A stretch of DNA of 64,000 nt from Geothrix sp. (GTDB lineage Bacteria; Acidobacteriota; Holophagae; Holophagales; Holophagaceae): positions 1 through 64,000 of the forward strand of contig JAUXSE010000035.1 in the NCBI GenBank assembly GCA_030681515.1, in the 5' to 3' direction. Shown piece by piece: positions 25,539 through 33,977 of this stretch. Under the pieces are notes generated by a model. That model did not search any database. It saw only the letters and a program-made list of their open reading frames with translations, and was not told where the DNA came from. Position numbers and translations under genes: made by a program. Numbering within the stretch: the stretch's first letter is position 1; each line of letters starts with the position of its first letter.

Positions 25539-25703
25539 TCACCCCTCCAGCCACCGCTGCGTCACCCACCGTCCGGCCCAGAGCCCGAACCCCGTGCCCA
25601 CCATGCTGAGGATCACGCCGGTCATGAAACCGATCAGGGCGCCCAGATACCAGCCCACCAGGCTGCCCACCGTGGCCCCGACAAAACCCATGAGCTTTTC
25701 CAT
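25539..25703 (-). CDS. Small glycine-rich membrane protein
   Basis: The 54-residue protein is nearly all membrane: MGFVGATVGSLVGWYLGAL and IGFMTGVILSMVGTGFGLWAG with regularly spaced Gly, like a glycine-zipper hairpin, then a basic end (RWVTQRW). AGAGG lies seven bases before the ATG at 25703. It is 42 bases upstream of cinA in the same direction and diverges from the 98-residue protein. I do not recognise a family. Confidence 0.6.
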   Translation of the reverse strand: MEKLMGFVGATVGSLVGWYLGALIGFMTGVILSMVGTGFGLWAGRWVTQRWLEG

Positions 25704-25752
25704 GAAGGCGCCTCTAGAGAGATAGGATGGGGGAACCGCCGGGGGTGTTCCC

Positions 25753-26049
25753 ATGATCGTGCATGATCTCGATGACCTGGTGCTGGATTCCGACGAGGAA
25801 ACGGGCATCCAGGAACTGGGTCGCCGCTTCCTCGCCCGGGGCCCATGGACCACGGTGGCCTTCCTGGTGAAGACGAAAACGGATCCCGAGGGCGCGTGGG
25901 AGGGCCCCTTTTTGTGGCTGCACCGGTACCAGAAGGTGGCCCAGGGGTGGAAGCTGGTGAGCCGCTTCCGGACGACGGAAACGGCCCAGCTGGAAACCTT
26001 GGTGGCGGCCTTCGGGGACTGGAAGGACTACCTCAGCCCCGGCAGGTAG
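25753..26049 (+). CDS. Hypothetical 98-residue soluble protein
   Basis: I do not recognise this protein. It is acidic at the N-terminus (IVHDLDDLVLDSDEETG) and then has a strand-rich core (TTVAFLVKTKT, PFLWLHRYQK, WKLVSRFRT) with several Trp/Phe residues, and ends DWKDYLSPGR. No signal peptide or helix is seen. GGGGGT lies six bases before the ATG. Its last 22 bases overlap the end of the DinB gene on the other strand. Codon use resembles its neighbours, so I accept it as a gene with moderate confidence. Confidence 0.6.
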   Translation: MIVHDLDDLVLDSDEETGIQELGRRFLARGPWTTVAFLVKTKTDPEGAWEGPFLWLHRYQKVAQGWKLVSRFRTTETAQLETLVAAFGDWKDYLSPGR

Positions 26050-26555
26050 CGCTCGCGGATGACCGCCAGGTGGTGGGCCGCATGGCCCAGGCAGATGTAG
26101 GGGAGACAGCGGGCCGTGATGGCCTTTCCACTGGAGATGCCCGGCTGGTTCCAGGCGGCCTCCGGCAGGCCATGGAACAGGGTCAGGCTCGCCGCTCGCG
26201 TGGCCTTGAAATCGGCGAGCAATTCAGCCAGGGTGCGTTCATCCGCCCGGGCCGTCAGGGCGTAGGCGTCTTCGTCGAACCCCGGCAGCGGCGTGGCGTC
26301 GCCCCGGCCGATGCGCAGGCACCGGTAGGCGAAGATGCGTTCGGCATCGCCGAGGTGCTGGATCAGATCCTTGAGGCTCCATTTCCCGGGGGCGTACCGG
26401 TGGGTGCCCTGGGCCTCGGATAATCCCGCGAAGATGTCCGTCACCTCGCCCATCTGGGCCTGGAGGAGGGCCAGAGGATCACCTTCCGGCGCGGCGGCGA
26501 GGTAGGGCGCGTAGCCTTCGGCGTACTCGCCCGGCTGGGGACGTGAAAGACCCAT
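26028..26555 (-). CDS. DinB/YfiT-family four-helix protein
   Basis: This 175-residue protein has a DinB_2 fold, a four-helix bundle with a His-metal site. The putative ligands are in KWSLKDLIQHLGDAERIFAYR (first His) and GHAAHHLAVIRERYLPGL (His pair near the C-terminus). Relatives include DNA-damage-inducible proteins and thiol-dependent metalloenzymes such as bacillithiol transferases; the reaction here is unknown. It starts 11 bases after the pyruvate kinase stop, so it is likely cotranscribed with pyk. Confidence 0.87.
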   Translation of the reverse strand: MGLSRPQPGEYAEGYAPYLAAAPEGDPLALLQAQMGEVTDIFAGLSEAQGTHRYAPGKWSLKDLIQHLGDAERIFAYRCLRIGRGDATPLPGFDEDAYALTARADERTLAELLADFKATRAASLTLFHGLPEAAWNQPGISSGKAITARCLPYICLGHAAHHLAVIRERYLPGLR

Positions 26556-26566
26556 GGCAGCTCCTT

Positions 26567-27988
26567 TCAGAAGGTCATCACCTTCATGGTGTTGGTGGTG
26601 CCGGTCTTCCAGAGGGGGAGTCCCATGGTCATCACCACACGATCGAAGCTGCCCACCCCATGCTTGGCGATGAGCAGCGCCCGGACGACTTCGACCATCT
26701 CATCCGTGCTGCTGACCCGGGGAATGATCAGCGAGGTCACTCCGCGCAGGAGGCCCATGCGCCGGGCGGTTATTTCATCCACCGTCGCGCCCAGCACGGG
26801 GGTCCGTCCCGCCAGGCGGCTCACCATGCGGGCCGTGCCGCCCCCTTCGGTGAAGGCCACGATCCAGCGGGCGTTGATCTCCTCCGCCGTGCGGCAGGCG
26901 GCGAAGGCCACCGAGATGTCCGTGCGGGCCAGCACCTTCTCCGCCAGCTCATCCGGCAAGGTGGTCGTGCGCTGCTTCACGTTGGCGTCGGCCTCCGCGG
27001 CGATGCGGGCCAGCCACTGCACGGCCTCCACCGGGTGGGCCCCCGAGGCGCTTTCCGCGCTGAGCATCACCGCGTCGGTGCCATCCCAGATCGCGTTGGC
27101 CACGTCGCTGGCCTCGGCCCGGGTGGGCTGGGCGTGCTCGATCATGCTCTCCAGCATCTGGGTGGCCGTGATCACGGGCTTCAGGGCGCGTCGCGCGGCC
27201 TTGATGATCTGCTTCTGGAGCGTGGGGACGCGCTCCACCCCCAGTTCCACGCCCAGATCGCCCCGGGCCACCATCACGCCCCAGGAGACATCGAGGATCT
27301 CACCCAGGTGCGCCAGGGCCGTCGGGTGCTCGATCTTGGCGATGATGGGCTGGGTGCCCCCCAGGTGCTGGATGATGGCCTGGAGCTGCTGCACGTCGGA
27401 GGCCCTGCGCACGAAGCTCTGGGCGAAGAGATCCACGTCATGCTCCACGCCCCACTTGATGTCCACGTGATCCTTCTCGGTGAGAGGATCCATGTTGATG
27501 TCCATGCCGATGGGATGGATGCCCTTGCGCGCCTTCAGCGGGCCGCCGATCACCACCTGGGCCTTCAACAGCTCGGTCCCCTTGACGAGGATCTTCACCG
27601 TGATGGCGCCGTCATCCAGAAGCCAGTGCTGGCCGGGCTCGGCGCCCTCGAAAAGCTCGGGGTGCGGCAGGGGGGCCGCCCATGCGAATCCCGGGGGAAC
27701 GGGATTCCCGGGGGCGTAGAAGACCCCCTCGCTTCCCTCGGCCAGATCCAGCGGCGCGTCCAGAAGGCCGATGCGCCACTTGGGACCCTGCAGATCGAGG
27801 AACACCGGAATGGACCGGCCCAGTTCCAGGGCCAGGGCGCGCACCTTCAGAAGCGCCTCCGCCCGGGTTTCCGGATCGCCGTGGCTGGCATTCAAGCGGA
27901 CCGCATCGGCCTCCTTCAGGGATTCCCGCAGCCGATCCCCCTCCATGAGGGCCGGTCCCAATGTGATCACGAGTTTGGTCTTGCGCAC
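26567..27988 (-). CDS. pyk: Pyruvate kinase
   Basis: This 473-residue glycolytic enzyme makes ATP and pyruvate from phosphoenolpyruvate and ADP. It shows RKTKLVITLGPAL, RLNASHGDPETR (usually NFSHG), VFLDLQGPKWRIG, the active-site block PIIAKIEHPTAL, VMVARGDLGVELGVERVP and ITATQMLESMIEHAQPTRAEASDVANAI with the conserved Thr. I start at GTG 27988, where the family's N-terminus begins and GGGGA lies five bases upstream; ATG 28015 would add nine residues. DinB follows on the same transcript. Confidence 0.93.
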   Translation of the reverse strand: MRKTKLVITLGPALMEGDRLRESLKEADAVRLNASHGDPETRAEALLKVRALALELGRSIPVFLDLQGPKWRIGLLDAPLDLAEGSEGVFYAPGNPVPPGFAWAAPLPHPELFEGAEPGQHWLLDDGAITVKILVKGTELLKAQVVIGGPLKARKGIHPIGMDINMDPLTEKDHVDIKWGVEHDVDLFAQSFVRRASDVQQLQAIIQHLGGTQPIIAKIEHPTALAHLGEILDVSWGVMVARGDLGVELGVERVPTLQKQIIKAARRALKPVITATQMLESMIEHAQPTRAEASDVANAIWDGTDAVMLSAESASGAHPVEAVQWLARIAAEADANVKQRTTTLPDELAEKVLARTDISVAFAACRTAEEINARWIVAFTEGGGTARMVSRLAGRTPVLGATVDEITARRMGLLRGVTSLIIPRVSSTDEMVEVVRALLIAKHGVGSFDRVVMTMGLPLWKTGTTNTMKVMTF

Positions 27989-28128
27989 ATCGTCCCCCGT
28001 TGCCTGCACAGGCATTCCACACACTTTTCCACAGTCTGCGCCTGCATTTCAATGTTGTCACGGGGCTTTCCCTCGCGTCATCGGGGTGCTACCTTCGTGG
28101 ACCCGAACCAGTTGTTGGAGAAGATGGA

Positions 28129-28353
28129 ATGCGCGAAAAGCTGCGAATCCTCGTAGCCGAGATGGTGCGTGGCGGCATCCCCCTGGAGATGGCGCGCCGC
28201 GAGTTCGAGCGGGTGTATCTGGAAGAGGTGCTGGCGGCCCACGAAGGCAACCACAGCGCCGCCGCGCGGGAACTGGGCATCCACCGGAACACCCTCGCCA
28301 AGAAGCTCGATGCCCCGCCCAGCCGCCTGCGGCGCGTGAGCCTGGCCAGCTGA
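28129..28353 (+). CDS. Short Fis-type helix-turn-helix protein
   Basis: The 74-residue protein is mostly one HTH_8/Fis-like domain: FERVYLEEVLAAHEGNHSAAARELGIHRNTLAKKL, the motif that ends NtrC-type activators and forms Fis. It lacks any sensor or AAA+ domain. GGAG lies eight bases before the ATG. A terminator follows, then a 16-base palindrome and the gap genes. It could be a small nucleoid or local regulator; regulation of the GAPDH genes is only suggested by position. Confidence 0.82.
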   Translation: MREKLRILVAEMVRGGIPLEMARREFERVYLEEVLAAHEGNHSAAARELGIHRNTLAKKLDAPPSRLRRVSLAS

Positions 28354-28375
28354 AGCTCGCTTGTCCATGTGTCAA

Positions 28376-28403
28376 AGCCCGGCCCACTGCCGGGCTTTTC
28401 TTT
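28376..28403 (+). terminator. Rho-independent terminator after the Fis-like gene
   Basis: AGCCCGGC, loop CCACT, GCCGGGCT followed by TTTTCTTTC is a standard intrinsic terminator. It separates the Fis-like gene from the GAPDH pair. Confidence 0.85.
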
Positions 28404-28410
28404 CGACAGG

Positions 28411-28426
28411 ATCGGCCCGGGCCGAT
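28411..28426. promoter_or_regulatory. 16-bp perfect palindrome upstream of gap
   Basis: ATCGGCCCGGGCCGAT is a perfect palindrome lying 22 bases before the first GAPDH start, between the upstream terminator and the ribosome-binding site. A TACAAC sequence overlaps its right side and may be the -10 box. An operator is likely by position; the binding protein is unknown. Confidence 0.5.
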
Positions 28427-28448
28427 ACAACAAGGGTTCGGAGGAGCC

Positions 28449-29453
28449 ATGAAGAAGGTGGCGATCAATGGACTGGGACGGATCGGGCGGCTGGCGCTGC
28501 GCCATCTGATGAAGGTTCCCCACGTGCAGGTGGTGGCCGTGAACGACCTCACCGATGCGGCCACCCTGGCCCACCTGATGAAGTACGACTCGGTGCACGG
28601 CCAGGCGGATTTCCCCGTGGCCTCCGACGGCGGCTTCCTGGTGCTGGATGGCCACCGCATCCGAGTCTCCGCCGAGCCGGATCCCCGGCTCGTCCCCTTC
28701 GGATCCCTCGGCGCGCAGGTGGTCCTCGAATGCACGGGCAGGTTCACCGGGCGCGCCCAGGCCGCCCTGCACCTTCAGGGCGGCGTCAGCCATGTGATCA
28801 TCGGCGCCCCCTCGGAGGACGCGGACCGCACCGTGGTCATGGGCGTGAACGAGGGTTCGCTGGATGTGGCGAAGGACCGGGTGATCTCCACCGCCAGCGG
28901 CACCACGAACTGTCTCGCGCCCATGGTGAAGGTGCTGGACGATGCCTTCGGCCTCGAATTCGGGTTCCTGACGGCCATCCACAGCTACACCAATGACCAG
29001 CGCATCCTCGACCTGCCCCACGAGGATCTGCGCCGGGCCCGGGCCGCGGCGCTGAGCATGATCCCCACCCGCACCGGCGCCGTCCAGGCCATCGGCCTGG
29101 TGCTGCCCCACCTCAAGGGCAGGCTCGACGGCATCGCCGTGCGCGTGCCCACGCCGGATGTCAGCCTCGTGGATCTCACGGCCATCCTGCGGGCGGACGC
29201 CACCCCCGAAGCCATCCACGCCGCCTTCCGCCAGGCGGTAGCAACCGGTCCTCTCGCTTCCTACCTCGCGGTGCTGGATGCGGAGCTCGTCAGCGCCGAC
29301 CTCGTGGGGAACAGCGCCAGCAGCCTCTATGATCCGTTCCTGACCAAGGTGCTCGGCCCCCGGCTCGTCAAGGTCTTCGCCTGGTACGACAACGAGTACG
29401 GCTACGCCGCACGGATGAAGGATCTTTGCATCCACGTGCTGGATCGGATCTAG
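28449..29453 (+). CDS. GAPDH paralogue lacking the catalytic cysteine
   Basis: This 334-residue protein is a full-length glyceraldehyde-3-phosphate dehydrogenase by sequence: INGLGRIGRLALRHL, LECTGRFTGR, the second-domain AIHSYTNDQRILD with the catalytic His, and the C-terminal WYDNEYGYAARM. However the active-site motif reads ISTASGTTNCLAP, with Gly151 (codon GGC at 28899-28901) in place of the nucleophilic Cys of ASCTTN. It should not form the thioacyl intermediate. A second GAPDH gene with the Cys starts three bases after its stop. It may be a regulatory subunit, a moonlighting protein or a different enzyme. Confidence 0.88.
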   Translation: MKKVAINGLGRIGRLALRHLMKVPHVQVVAVNDLTDAATLAHLMKYDSVHGQADFPVASDGGFLVLDGHRIRVSAEPDPRLVPFGSLGAQVVLECTGRFTGRAQAALHLQGGVSHVIIGAPSEDADRTVVMGVNEGSLDVAKDRVISTASGTTNCLAPMVKVLDDAFGLEFGFLTAIHSYTNDQRILDLPHEDLRRARAAALSMIPTRTGAVQAIGLVLPHLKGRLDGIAVRVPTPDVSLVDLTAILRADATPEAIHAAFRQAVATGPLASYLAVLDAELVSADLVGNSASSLYDPFLTKVLGPRLVKVFAWYDNEYGYAARMKDLCIHVLDRI

Positions 29454-29456
29454 GCC

Positions 29457-30467
29457 ATGAACCGCATCGCCCTCAACGGCCTCGGCCGCATCGGCCGCCT
29501 CACGGTGCGCAGGCTGGGCGCCGCGCTGCCGGAGCTCCTCTGCGCCGTGAACGACCCGGCCCCCCTCGACCAAGTGGTCCACCTGCTCCGCCGCGATTCC
29601 GTCCACGGCCCCAGCCCCCTGGCCATAGGGGGCCAGACGGAGGGTGGGCAGGACTACCTGCTGCTGGGCGACCGGCGGATCCCCCTCTTCCATGCCCCGG
29701 ATCCCTCCGGGATCCCCTTCCCCCCCGAAGCCCGGCTGGTGGTGGAGGCCAGCGGCCAGTTCACGCGCCGGGACGGCGCCGCGCGCCACCTGAAGGGTGG
29801 CGTCTCCCACGTGGTCATCAGCGCCCCCAGTCCCGACGCGGATCTCACGGTCATCGCCCCGGTGAACGGCGCCGCGCTGGATCCGGCGCGGCACCGCGTC
29901 ATCTCCAACGCCAGCTGCACCGCCCATGCCACGGCGCCCGTGCTCAGGATCCTGGAGGACGCCTTCGGCCTCGAGCACGCAGGCATGAGCACCGTCCACG
30001 TGGCCACCAACGATCAGCGCCTGCTGGATGGGCCCCACAAGGACCGCCGCCGGGGCCGCGCGGCCTTCCAGAGCATCATCCCCACCACCTCGAGCGCCTT
30101 CGGCGCCCTGCACCGGGCCATGCCCGGCCTGCCTCCGGATTTCGATGGCGTGGCCCTGCGGGTGCCCACGCTCAGCGTGAACCTGTTGGACCTGGTGGCC
30201 ATCCTCCGCCGCGACGCGGACGTGGCCAGCCTCCGCGCCGCCTTCGAAACCGCCGCGCAGGGGTCGTGGCGCGGCATCGTCGCCCTCGCCGATCCCCACA
30301 CGGTCAGCTGCGATATCACGGGGCGTTCCGAAAGCGTGGTCATGGACCTGGACCTGACCATGGCGCTGGGCCCGCGCTTCGTGAAAGTCTTCGGATGGCA
30401 CGACAACGAGACCGCCTACGCGGCCCGGCTGTGCGAGCTGGTGGTGGACCTGGCGGGCAGGATCTGA
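29457..30467 (+). CDS. gap: Glyceraldehyde-3-phosphate dehydrogenase, divergent paralogue with catalytic Cys
   Basis: This 336-residue GAPDH has LNGLGRIGRLTVRRL, VEASGQFTRRDGA, the active Cys154 in ISNASCTAHATAP and the catalytic His in STVHVATNDQRLLD. The motif after the Cys is TAHAT rather than the usual TTNCL, so the second, structural Cys and Asn are lost. The C-terminus keeps WHDNETAYAARL, where the family has W-DNE-GYS. It starts three bases after the upstream paralogue, so the two are translationally linked. It may be the sole catalytic member, possibly in a mixed tetramer. Confidence 0.88.
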   Translation: MNRIALNGLGRIGRLTVRRLGAALPELLCAVNDPAPLDQVVHLLRRDSVHGPSPLAIGGQTEGGQDYLLLGDRRIPLFHAPDPSGIPFPPEARLVVEASGQFTRRDGAARHLKGGVSHVVISAPSPDADLTVIAPVNGAALDPARHRVISNASCTAHATAPVLRILEDAFGLEHAGMSTVHVATNDQRLLDGPHKDRRRGRAAFQSIIPTTSSAFGALHRAMPGLPPDFDGVALRVPTLSVNLLDLVAILRRDADVASLRAAFETAAQGSWRGIVALADPHTVSCDITGRSESVVMDLDLTMALGPRFVKVFGWHDNETAYAARLCELVVDLAGRI

Positions 30468-30488
30468 TGACGTCCTGAAATCCTGGGC

Positions 30489-30564
30489 AAAAAAGCGGAA
30501 CACAGAGGACACAGAAATCCCACAGATGAGGCCCTCTGTGTCCTCTGTGTTCCTGCTTTTTTTT
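30489..30564. repeat. Long inverted repeat of CACAGAGGA-type units, also terminator-like
   Basis: The arm at 30489-30515 (AAAAAAGCGGAACACAGAGG then ACACAGA) is mirrored by 30535-30564 with one inserted base, around a 19-base loop. Within each arm CACAGAGGA/CACAGAAAT/CCACAGAT repeats at 9-base spacing. It lies between the convergent gap and BaiN-like genes. Poly-A on the left and poly-T on the right would let it terminate transcription from both sides. Confidence 0.82.
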
Positions 30565-30580
30565 GAAATTCCAAATCCAC

Positions 30581-31810
30581 CTAAAGAGTCCCCGCTGCGA
30601 AGCCGGTGCTGAAGGCCGCCTGCAGGTTGTAGCCGCCGACGGGACCGTCCAGATCCAGCAGCTCGCCGCAGACACGCAGGTTTTCCCATCCACGCAGAAC
30701 CATGGTGCGCGGATCCACCGCCGCGAGATCCACCCCGCCCGCGGCCACCTCGCCCCGGGCCAGGGGCACCGCGTGCGGCTCGCCGAGCGGCAGCGCCGTC
30801 ACCAGGCCCACCAGCGCCTTGCGCGCCGCTTTCGGAAGGTCCTTCAGCATGAGGGCCCGGCCCACTCCGGCCTCCTCCAACAGCGGCAGCACCAATCGCT
30901 CCGGAAGGTGCCGTTGAACCCAGCTGGCCGCAAGCAGGCGGGGATTCCCGTGCTGCTCGGTCTGGAGCGCCGCATCCACGGCTTCGGGCGTCTCCAGGAT
31001 CGAGGCATAGGCCAGCCAGGCGGCACCGCTCCGGTGGGCCCGTTCCGTGATCTGACTCAATTCCAGGGCCGCGGGGCCACTGATACCAGCCTTCGTAAAG
31101 ACGATGTCGCCCGCGAAGGCTCCCAGGCGGCGGCCCTCGGGTCCCGCGCTCAACCTCAGCTCCCCTCCCCTGAGGGCCACGCCCTCCCAGGCGGAACGGG
31201 GATGCTGGAGCGGAATCGGCGCGAGTGCGGGAAACCAGGGATGCACCGGCACGCCCAGGCCCTTGAGCCAGTCCAGCACCTCGCCCCGGGTGCCGGTCTC
31301 GGGATAGCTGGCTCCCCCCGTGGCGAGGATGAAGGCGTCCGCCGAGACCCGCTCCTCCTCCAGAAGCAGGCCCTCCAGGCGCGGCGCGTGGCCCACCAGC
31401 GCGGTCACGCGCGCCCCCGTGCGCACCTCCACGCCCGCCCGCCGCACCAGCGTCTCGAAGGCCGCCACCACCGCCGCCGCGCTGCCCGGGAGATCCAGGG
31501 GGAAGACCCGGCCGTTGTCGCGGGTGTAGGTCTCCACCCCTTCCCGGCGCAGCAGCTCCAGCACGGCTCCGTTGCCGAAGGCGTGCAGCGAAGGCCGGAG
31601 AAACCGCGCCTGCACGGCGGAGAAAGCCGTCAGCAGGGCCTTCGGCGGCCCATCGTGCGTGATGTTGCACTTGCCGCCGCCACTGATGCGGAGCTTCACG
31701 CCCAGGCGCCCGTTGGCCTCCAGCAGCGTCACCCGATGGCCCCGCGAGGCCGCCCGCCAGGCCGCCACCAGCCCCGCCGCGCCTCCGCCCACCACGATCA
31801 CGGTCGTCAT
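30581..31810 (-). CDS. HI0933/BaiN-family FAD-dependent oxidoreductase
   Basis: This 409-residue flavoprotein starts with the FAD-binding [21 protein letters not shown] and the family signature [21 protein letters not shown]. The central part has [20 protein letters not shown], and the end has [27 protein letters not shown]. Relatives (HI0933, YhiN, BaiN) are poorly defined NAD(P)/FAD enzymes; BaiN reduces bile-acid intermediates in Clostridium, which need not apply here. No ribosome-binding site is seen; CATGAT sits six bases before the ATG. It is convergent with gap. Confidence 0.9.
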   Translation of the reverse strand: MTTVIVVGGGAAGLVAAWRAASRGHRVTLLEANGRLGVKLRISGGGKCNITHDGPPKALLTAFSAVQARFLRPSLHAFGNGAVLELLRREGVETYTRDNGRVFPLDLPGSAAAVVAAFETLVRRAGVEVRTGARVTALVGHAPRLEGLLLEEERVSADAFILATGGASYPETGTRGEVLDWLKGLGVPVHPWFPALAPIPLQHPRSAWEGVALRGGELRLSAGPEGRRLGAFAGDIVFTKAGISGPAALELSQITERAHRSGAAWLAYASILETPEAVDAALQTEQHGNPRLLAASWVQRHLPERLVLPLLEEAGVGRALMLKDLPKAARKALVGLVTALPLGEPHAVPLARGEVAAGGVDLAAVDPRTMVLRGWENLRVCGELLDLDGPVGGYNLQAAFSTGFAAGTL

Positions 31811-31866
31811 GGATCCATCATGGCCGAGGGAGGGCTACACTGAGAGATCAAGTGGGGAGCCGATCC

Positions 31867-32358
31867 ATGACAAGTGCACCGCTGGTGGGCCTTATTGTAG
31901 GTAGCCGCTCGGACTGGGAAACCATGGAGCACACGGCGGAAACGCTGAATGAGCTGGGCATTCCCTTTGAGGCCGAGGTGGTCAGCGCCCATCGCACGCC
32001 GGACAAGCTGTTCAAGTACTGCGAGAAGGCCGAGGGGCGGGGCCTGCGCGTCATCATCGCCGGAGCCGGCGGCGCGGCGCATCTGCCGGGCATGGCCGCC
32101 GCCAAGACCGCCCTGCCCGTCCTGGGCGTGCCGGTGCAGACCAAGGCCCTCAGCGGCATGGATTCGCTGCTGTCCATCGTGCAGATGCCCGCGGGAATCC
32201 CCGTGGGCACCCTGGCCATCGGCAAGGCCGGTGCCGTGAATGCCGCCCTCTTCGCCGCCGCCATCCTGGCCGGCACCGACGAGACCCTCCGCGCCCGCCT
32301 CCGCGCCTACCGCGAAGCCCAGACCCAGAAAGTGCTGCTGAACGACCAGCTCCCGTAG
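31867..32358 (+). CDS. purE: N5-carboxyaminoimidazole ribonucleotide mutase
   Basis: This 163-residue class I PurE moves the carboxyl group of N5-CAIR to give CAIR in purine synthesis. It has [21 protein letters not shown], the catalytic [51 protein letters not shown] and [14 protein letters not shown]. No purK is adjacent. I use ATG 31867, seven bases after GGGGAG. Its stop is followed after one base by a 105-base heptamer array. Confidence 0.95.
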   Translation: MTSAPLVGLIVGSRSDWETMEHTAETLNELGIPFEAEVVSAHRTPDKLFKYCEKAEGRGLRVIIAGAGGAAHLPGMAAAKTALPVLGVPVQTKALSGMDSLLSIVQMPAGIPVGTLAIGKAGAVNAALFAAAILAGTDETLRARLRAYREAQTQKVLLNDQLP

Positions 32359-32359
32359 T

Positions 32360-32464
32360 TGATGGCTGACAGCCGATAGCTGATAGCCGACAGCTGACAG
32401 CTGATAGCTGATAGCTGATAGCCGATAGCTGATAGCTGATAGCCGATAGCTGATAGCTGATAGC
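32360..32464. repeat. 15-copy heptamer array [T/C]GA[T/C]AGC
   Basis: From 32360 to 32464 the sequence is fifteen directly repeated heptamers, mostly TGATAGC or CGATAGC with a few TGACAGC, CGACAGC and one TGATGGC. It fills the gap between the convergent purE and kinase genes exactly: it begins one base after the purE stop and its last base is part of the kinase stop codon. No spacer sequences occur, so it is not CRISPR. Confidence 0.95.
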
Positions 32465-33921
32465 TATTTCTGGAAGATCCCCTTGAAGAACTTCTTGATC
32501 TTGCCGTCCCCCTCCGGCGCCTTCCTGGCCCGGAGTTTCTGAAGCCGGACGGGATCGGGCAGCGGCTTGTGCCGTTCAGGGATGGCGCTCCAGGGCTGAT
32601 GCCCTTCCAGGGTCAGGCGCAGCTGGTGGGTGCCTTCGCCGGGCACCGGCACGGACAGCGGCGTGCGGCCCTTCGGTTCCCCGTCCAGGAACACCTCGGC
32701 GCCGGGGGGCTCGCTGGCGACGGCCACCTCGAAGGGCGCGGGCTGCAGGCGCAGGGACAGGTCCCGGTCCTCGGCCTGGATGCGCACCTCCAGCGGCAGG
32801 AAATCAGGTTTCTCCAGGCGGAGGGTCTCGGCCTTGCCCTTCACCACCACCTGGCGGAGGGGTGTGCGGCCCAGGGGCGTGCCGTCGAGGAAGACCTCCG
32901 CGCCTGCGGGCCGGGATTCGATGGACAGCACCCGGCTGGGCCCGGACCGGAAGAAGGCCGCCCAGACCAGAAGGCCCGCCGTCAGCGCGCCCCCGGCCCA
33001 GTACCAGCGGGCCCGGCTGGCCGGAGGGGCGGCTTGAAGGTCCATCCGCAGGGTACTCGTGGCCTTGACGGGCGCGGGGGAATCCAGATGGGACAGGTAG
33101 CTGCGCCGGAGCTCCGATTCCAGCGGCAGCGCCTCCAGCAGCGCCCTGAGAAAGGTCCGCAGATCCGGGAAGCGCCGCGATGGATCCTTGTCCAGGGCCC
33201 GCTGGAACACCGCGTGCAACTCTGGAGCCAGGTCCTCCGGCAGGGCGGGATCCTCATGGACGATGCGGTACAGCACCGCCCCCACGCTGTCCCCCGCGAA
33301 GGGGAGATGCCCCGTGAGCATTTCGAAGGCCGCGAGCGTGAACGACCAGCGGTCCGCCGCCTCGGAGGCCCGGGCGCCGTTCAATACCTCGGGCGCGGAA
33401 TAGGCGGGGGTGCCGAGGAACGCCGCGGTGCTGGTCAGGCGGACCTGGTCCCCCCGCGCGATGCCGAAGTCCATCAGCTTCAGGCGTCCATCGCGACCGA
33501 CCATGAAGTTCTCGGGCTTGATATCGCGGTGGAGGATGCCCAGGGCATGCACCGCCTCCAGGGCATCCCCGGCCTGGATGAGCCACCCGGCGGCCTCGTC
33601 CGGGGCCAGGGGGCCTCGCTGGATGCGCTCGGACAGGCATTCGCCATCCACATATTCCATGACCAGGAAGGGACCCACCTCCGGTTCCTCCCCCACGTCG
33701 TACACGGTGATGGCGTTGGGGTGGTTCAGGCGGGCCGAGATCTCCGCCTCGCGCTTGAACCGCCGCAGCACCTCGGCGTCGCCCGTCCCCTCCCGCACGA
33801 CCTTGATGGCCAGGGAGCGCTTGAGCAGGGGATCCTCGGCCAGGTACACGGTTCCCATCGCCCCCGAGCCGAGGGTGCCGAGGACCTTGTAGCGGCCGAT
33901 GGTGGAGGGATCCTGACTCAT
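32464..33921 (-). CDS. PknB-type Ser/Thr protein kinase with two PEGA domains
   Basis: This 485-residue receptor-like kinase has a Hanks kinase domain at about 9-270: LGSGAMGTVYLAED (P-loop), LAIKVV (Lys), LHRDIKPENFMV (catalytic loop), LMDFGIARG, and LGTPAYSAPEVLNG. One membrane helix follows (ARWYWAGGALTAGLLVWAAFF), then two PEGA domains outside the membrane (VLSIESRPAGAEVFLDGTPL and VAVASEPPGAEVFLDGEPK). The tail is basic (RKAPEGDGKIKKFFKGIFQK). The acidobacterial style is consistent with the host. AAGGGA precedes the ATG. Its targets are unknown. Confidence 0.93.
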   Translation of the reverse strand: MSQDPSTIGRYKVLGTLGSGAMGTVYLAEDPLLKRSLAIKVVREGTGDAEVLRRFKREAEISARLNHPNAITVYDVGEEPEVGPFLVMEYVDGECLSERIQRGPLAPDEAAGWLIQAGDALEAVHALGILHRDIKPENFMVGRDGRLKLMDFGIARGDQVRLTSTAAFLGTPAYSAPEVLNGARASEAADRWSFTLAAFEMLTGHLPFAGDSVGAVLYRIVHEDPALPEDLAPELHAVFQRALDKDPSRRFPDLRTFLRALLEALPLESELRRSYLSHLDSPAPVKATSTLRMDLQAAPPASRARWYWAGGALTAGLLVWAAFFRSGPSRVLSIESRPAGAEVFLDGTPLGRTPLRQVVVKGKAETLRLEKPDFLPLEVRIQAEDRDLSLRLQPAPFEVAVASEPPGAEVFLDGEPKGRTPLSVPVPGEGTHQLRLTLEGHQPWSAIPERHKPLPDPVRLQKLRARKAPEGDGKIKKFFKGIFQK

Positions 33922-33965
33922 CTTCCCTTGATCATGCCAGAGGGCGGGAGACCCGTTCGTCTGGG

Positions 33966-33971
33966 TAAACT
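33966..33971 (+). promoter_or_regulatory. Leaderless-type -10 box (TAAACT, 6 nt before ATG)
   Basis: TAAACT, preceded by GG, is exactly six bases before the ATG at 33978 of the LipB-Nudix gene. There is no Shine-Dalgarno sequence. This is one of the clearest of the six such sites. Confidence 0.5.
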
Positions 33972-33977
33972 CGATCC

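Noticed and set aside
28089-31670. A 1193-codon minus-strand frame across the gap pair and BaiN gene
   Set aside because: It crosses three recognised genes and a repeat, with Gly/Arg-rich sequence and no domain.
32360-32464. CRISPR array
   Set aside because: The heptamers are contiguous with no unique spacers, and no cas genes are near.
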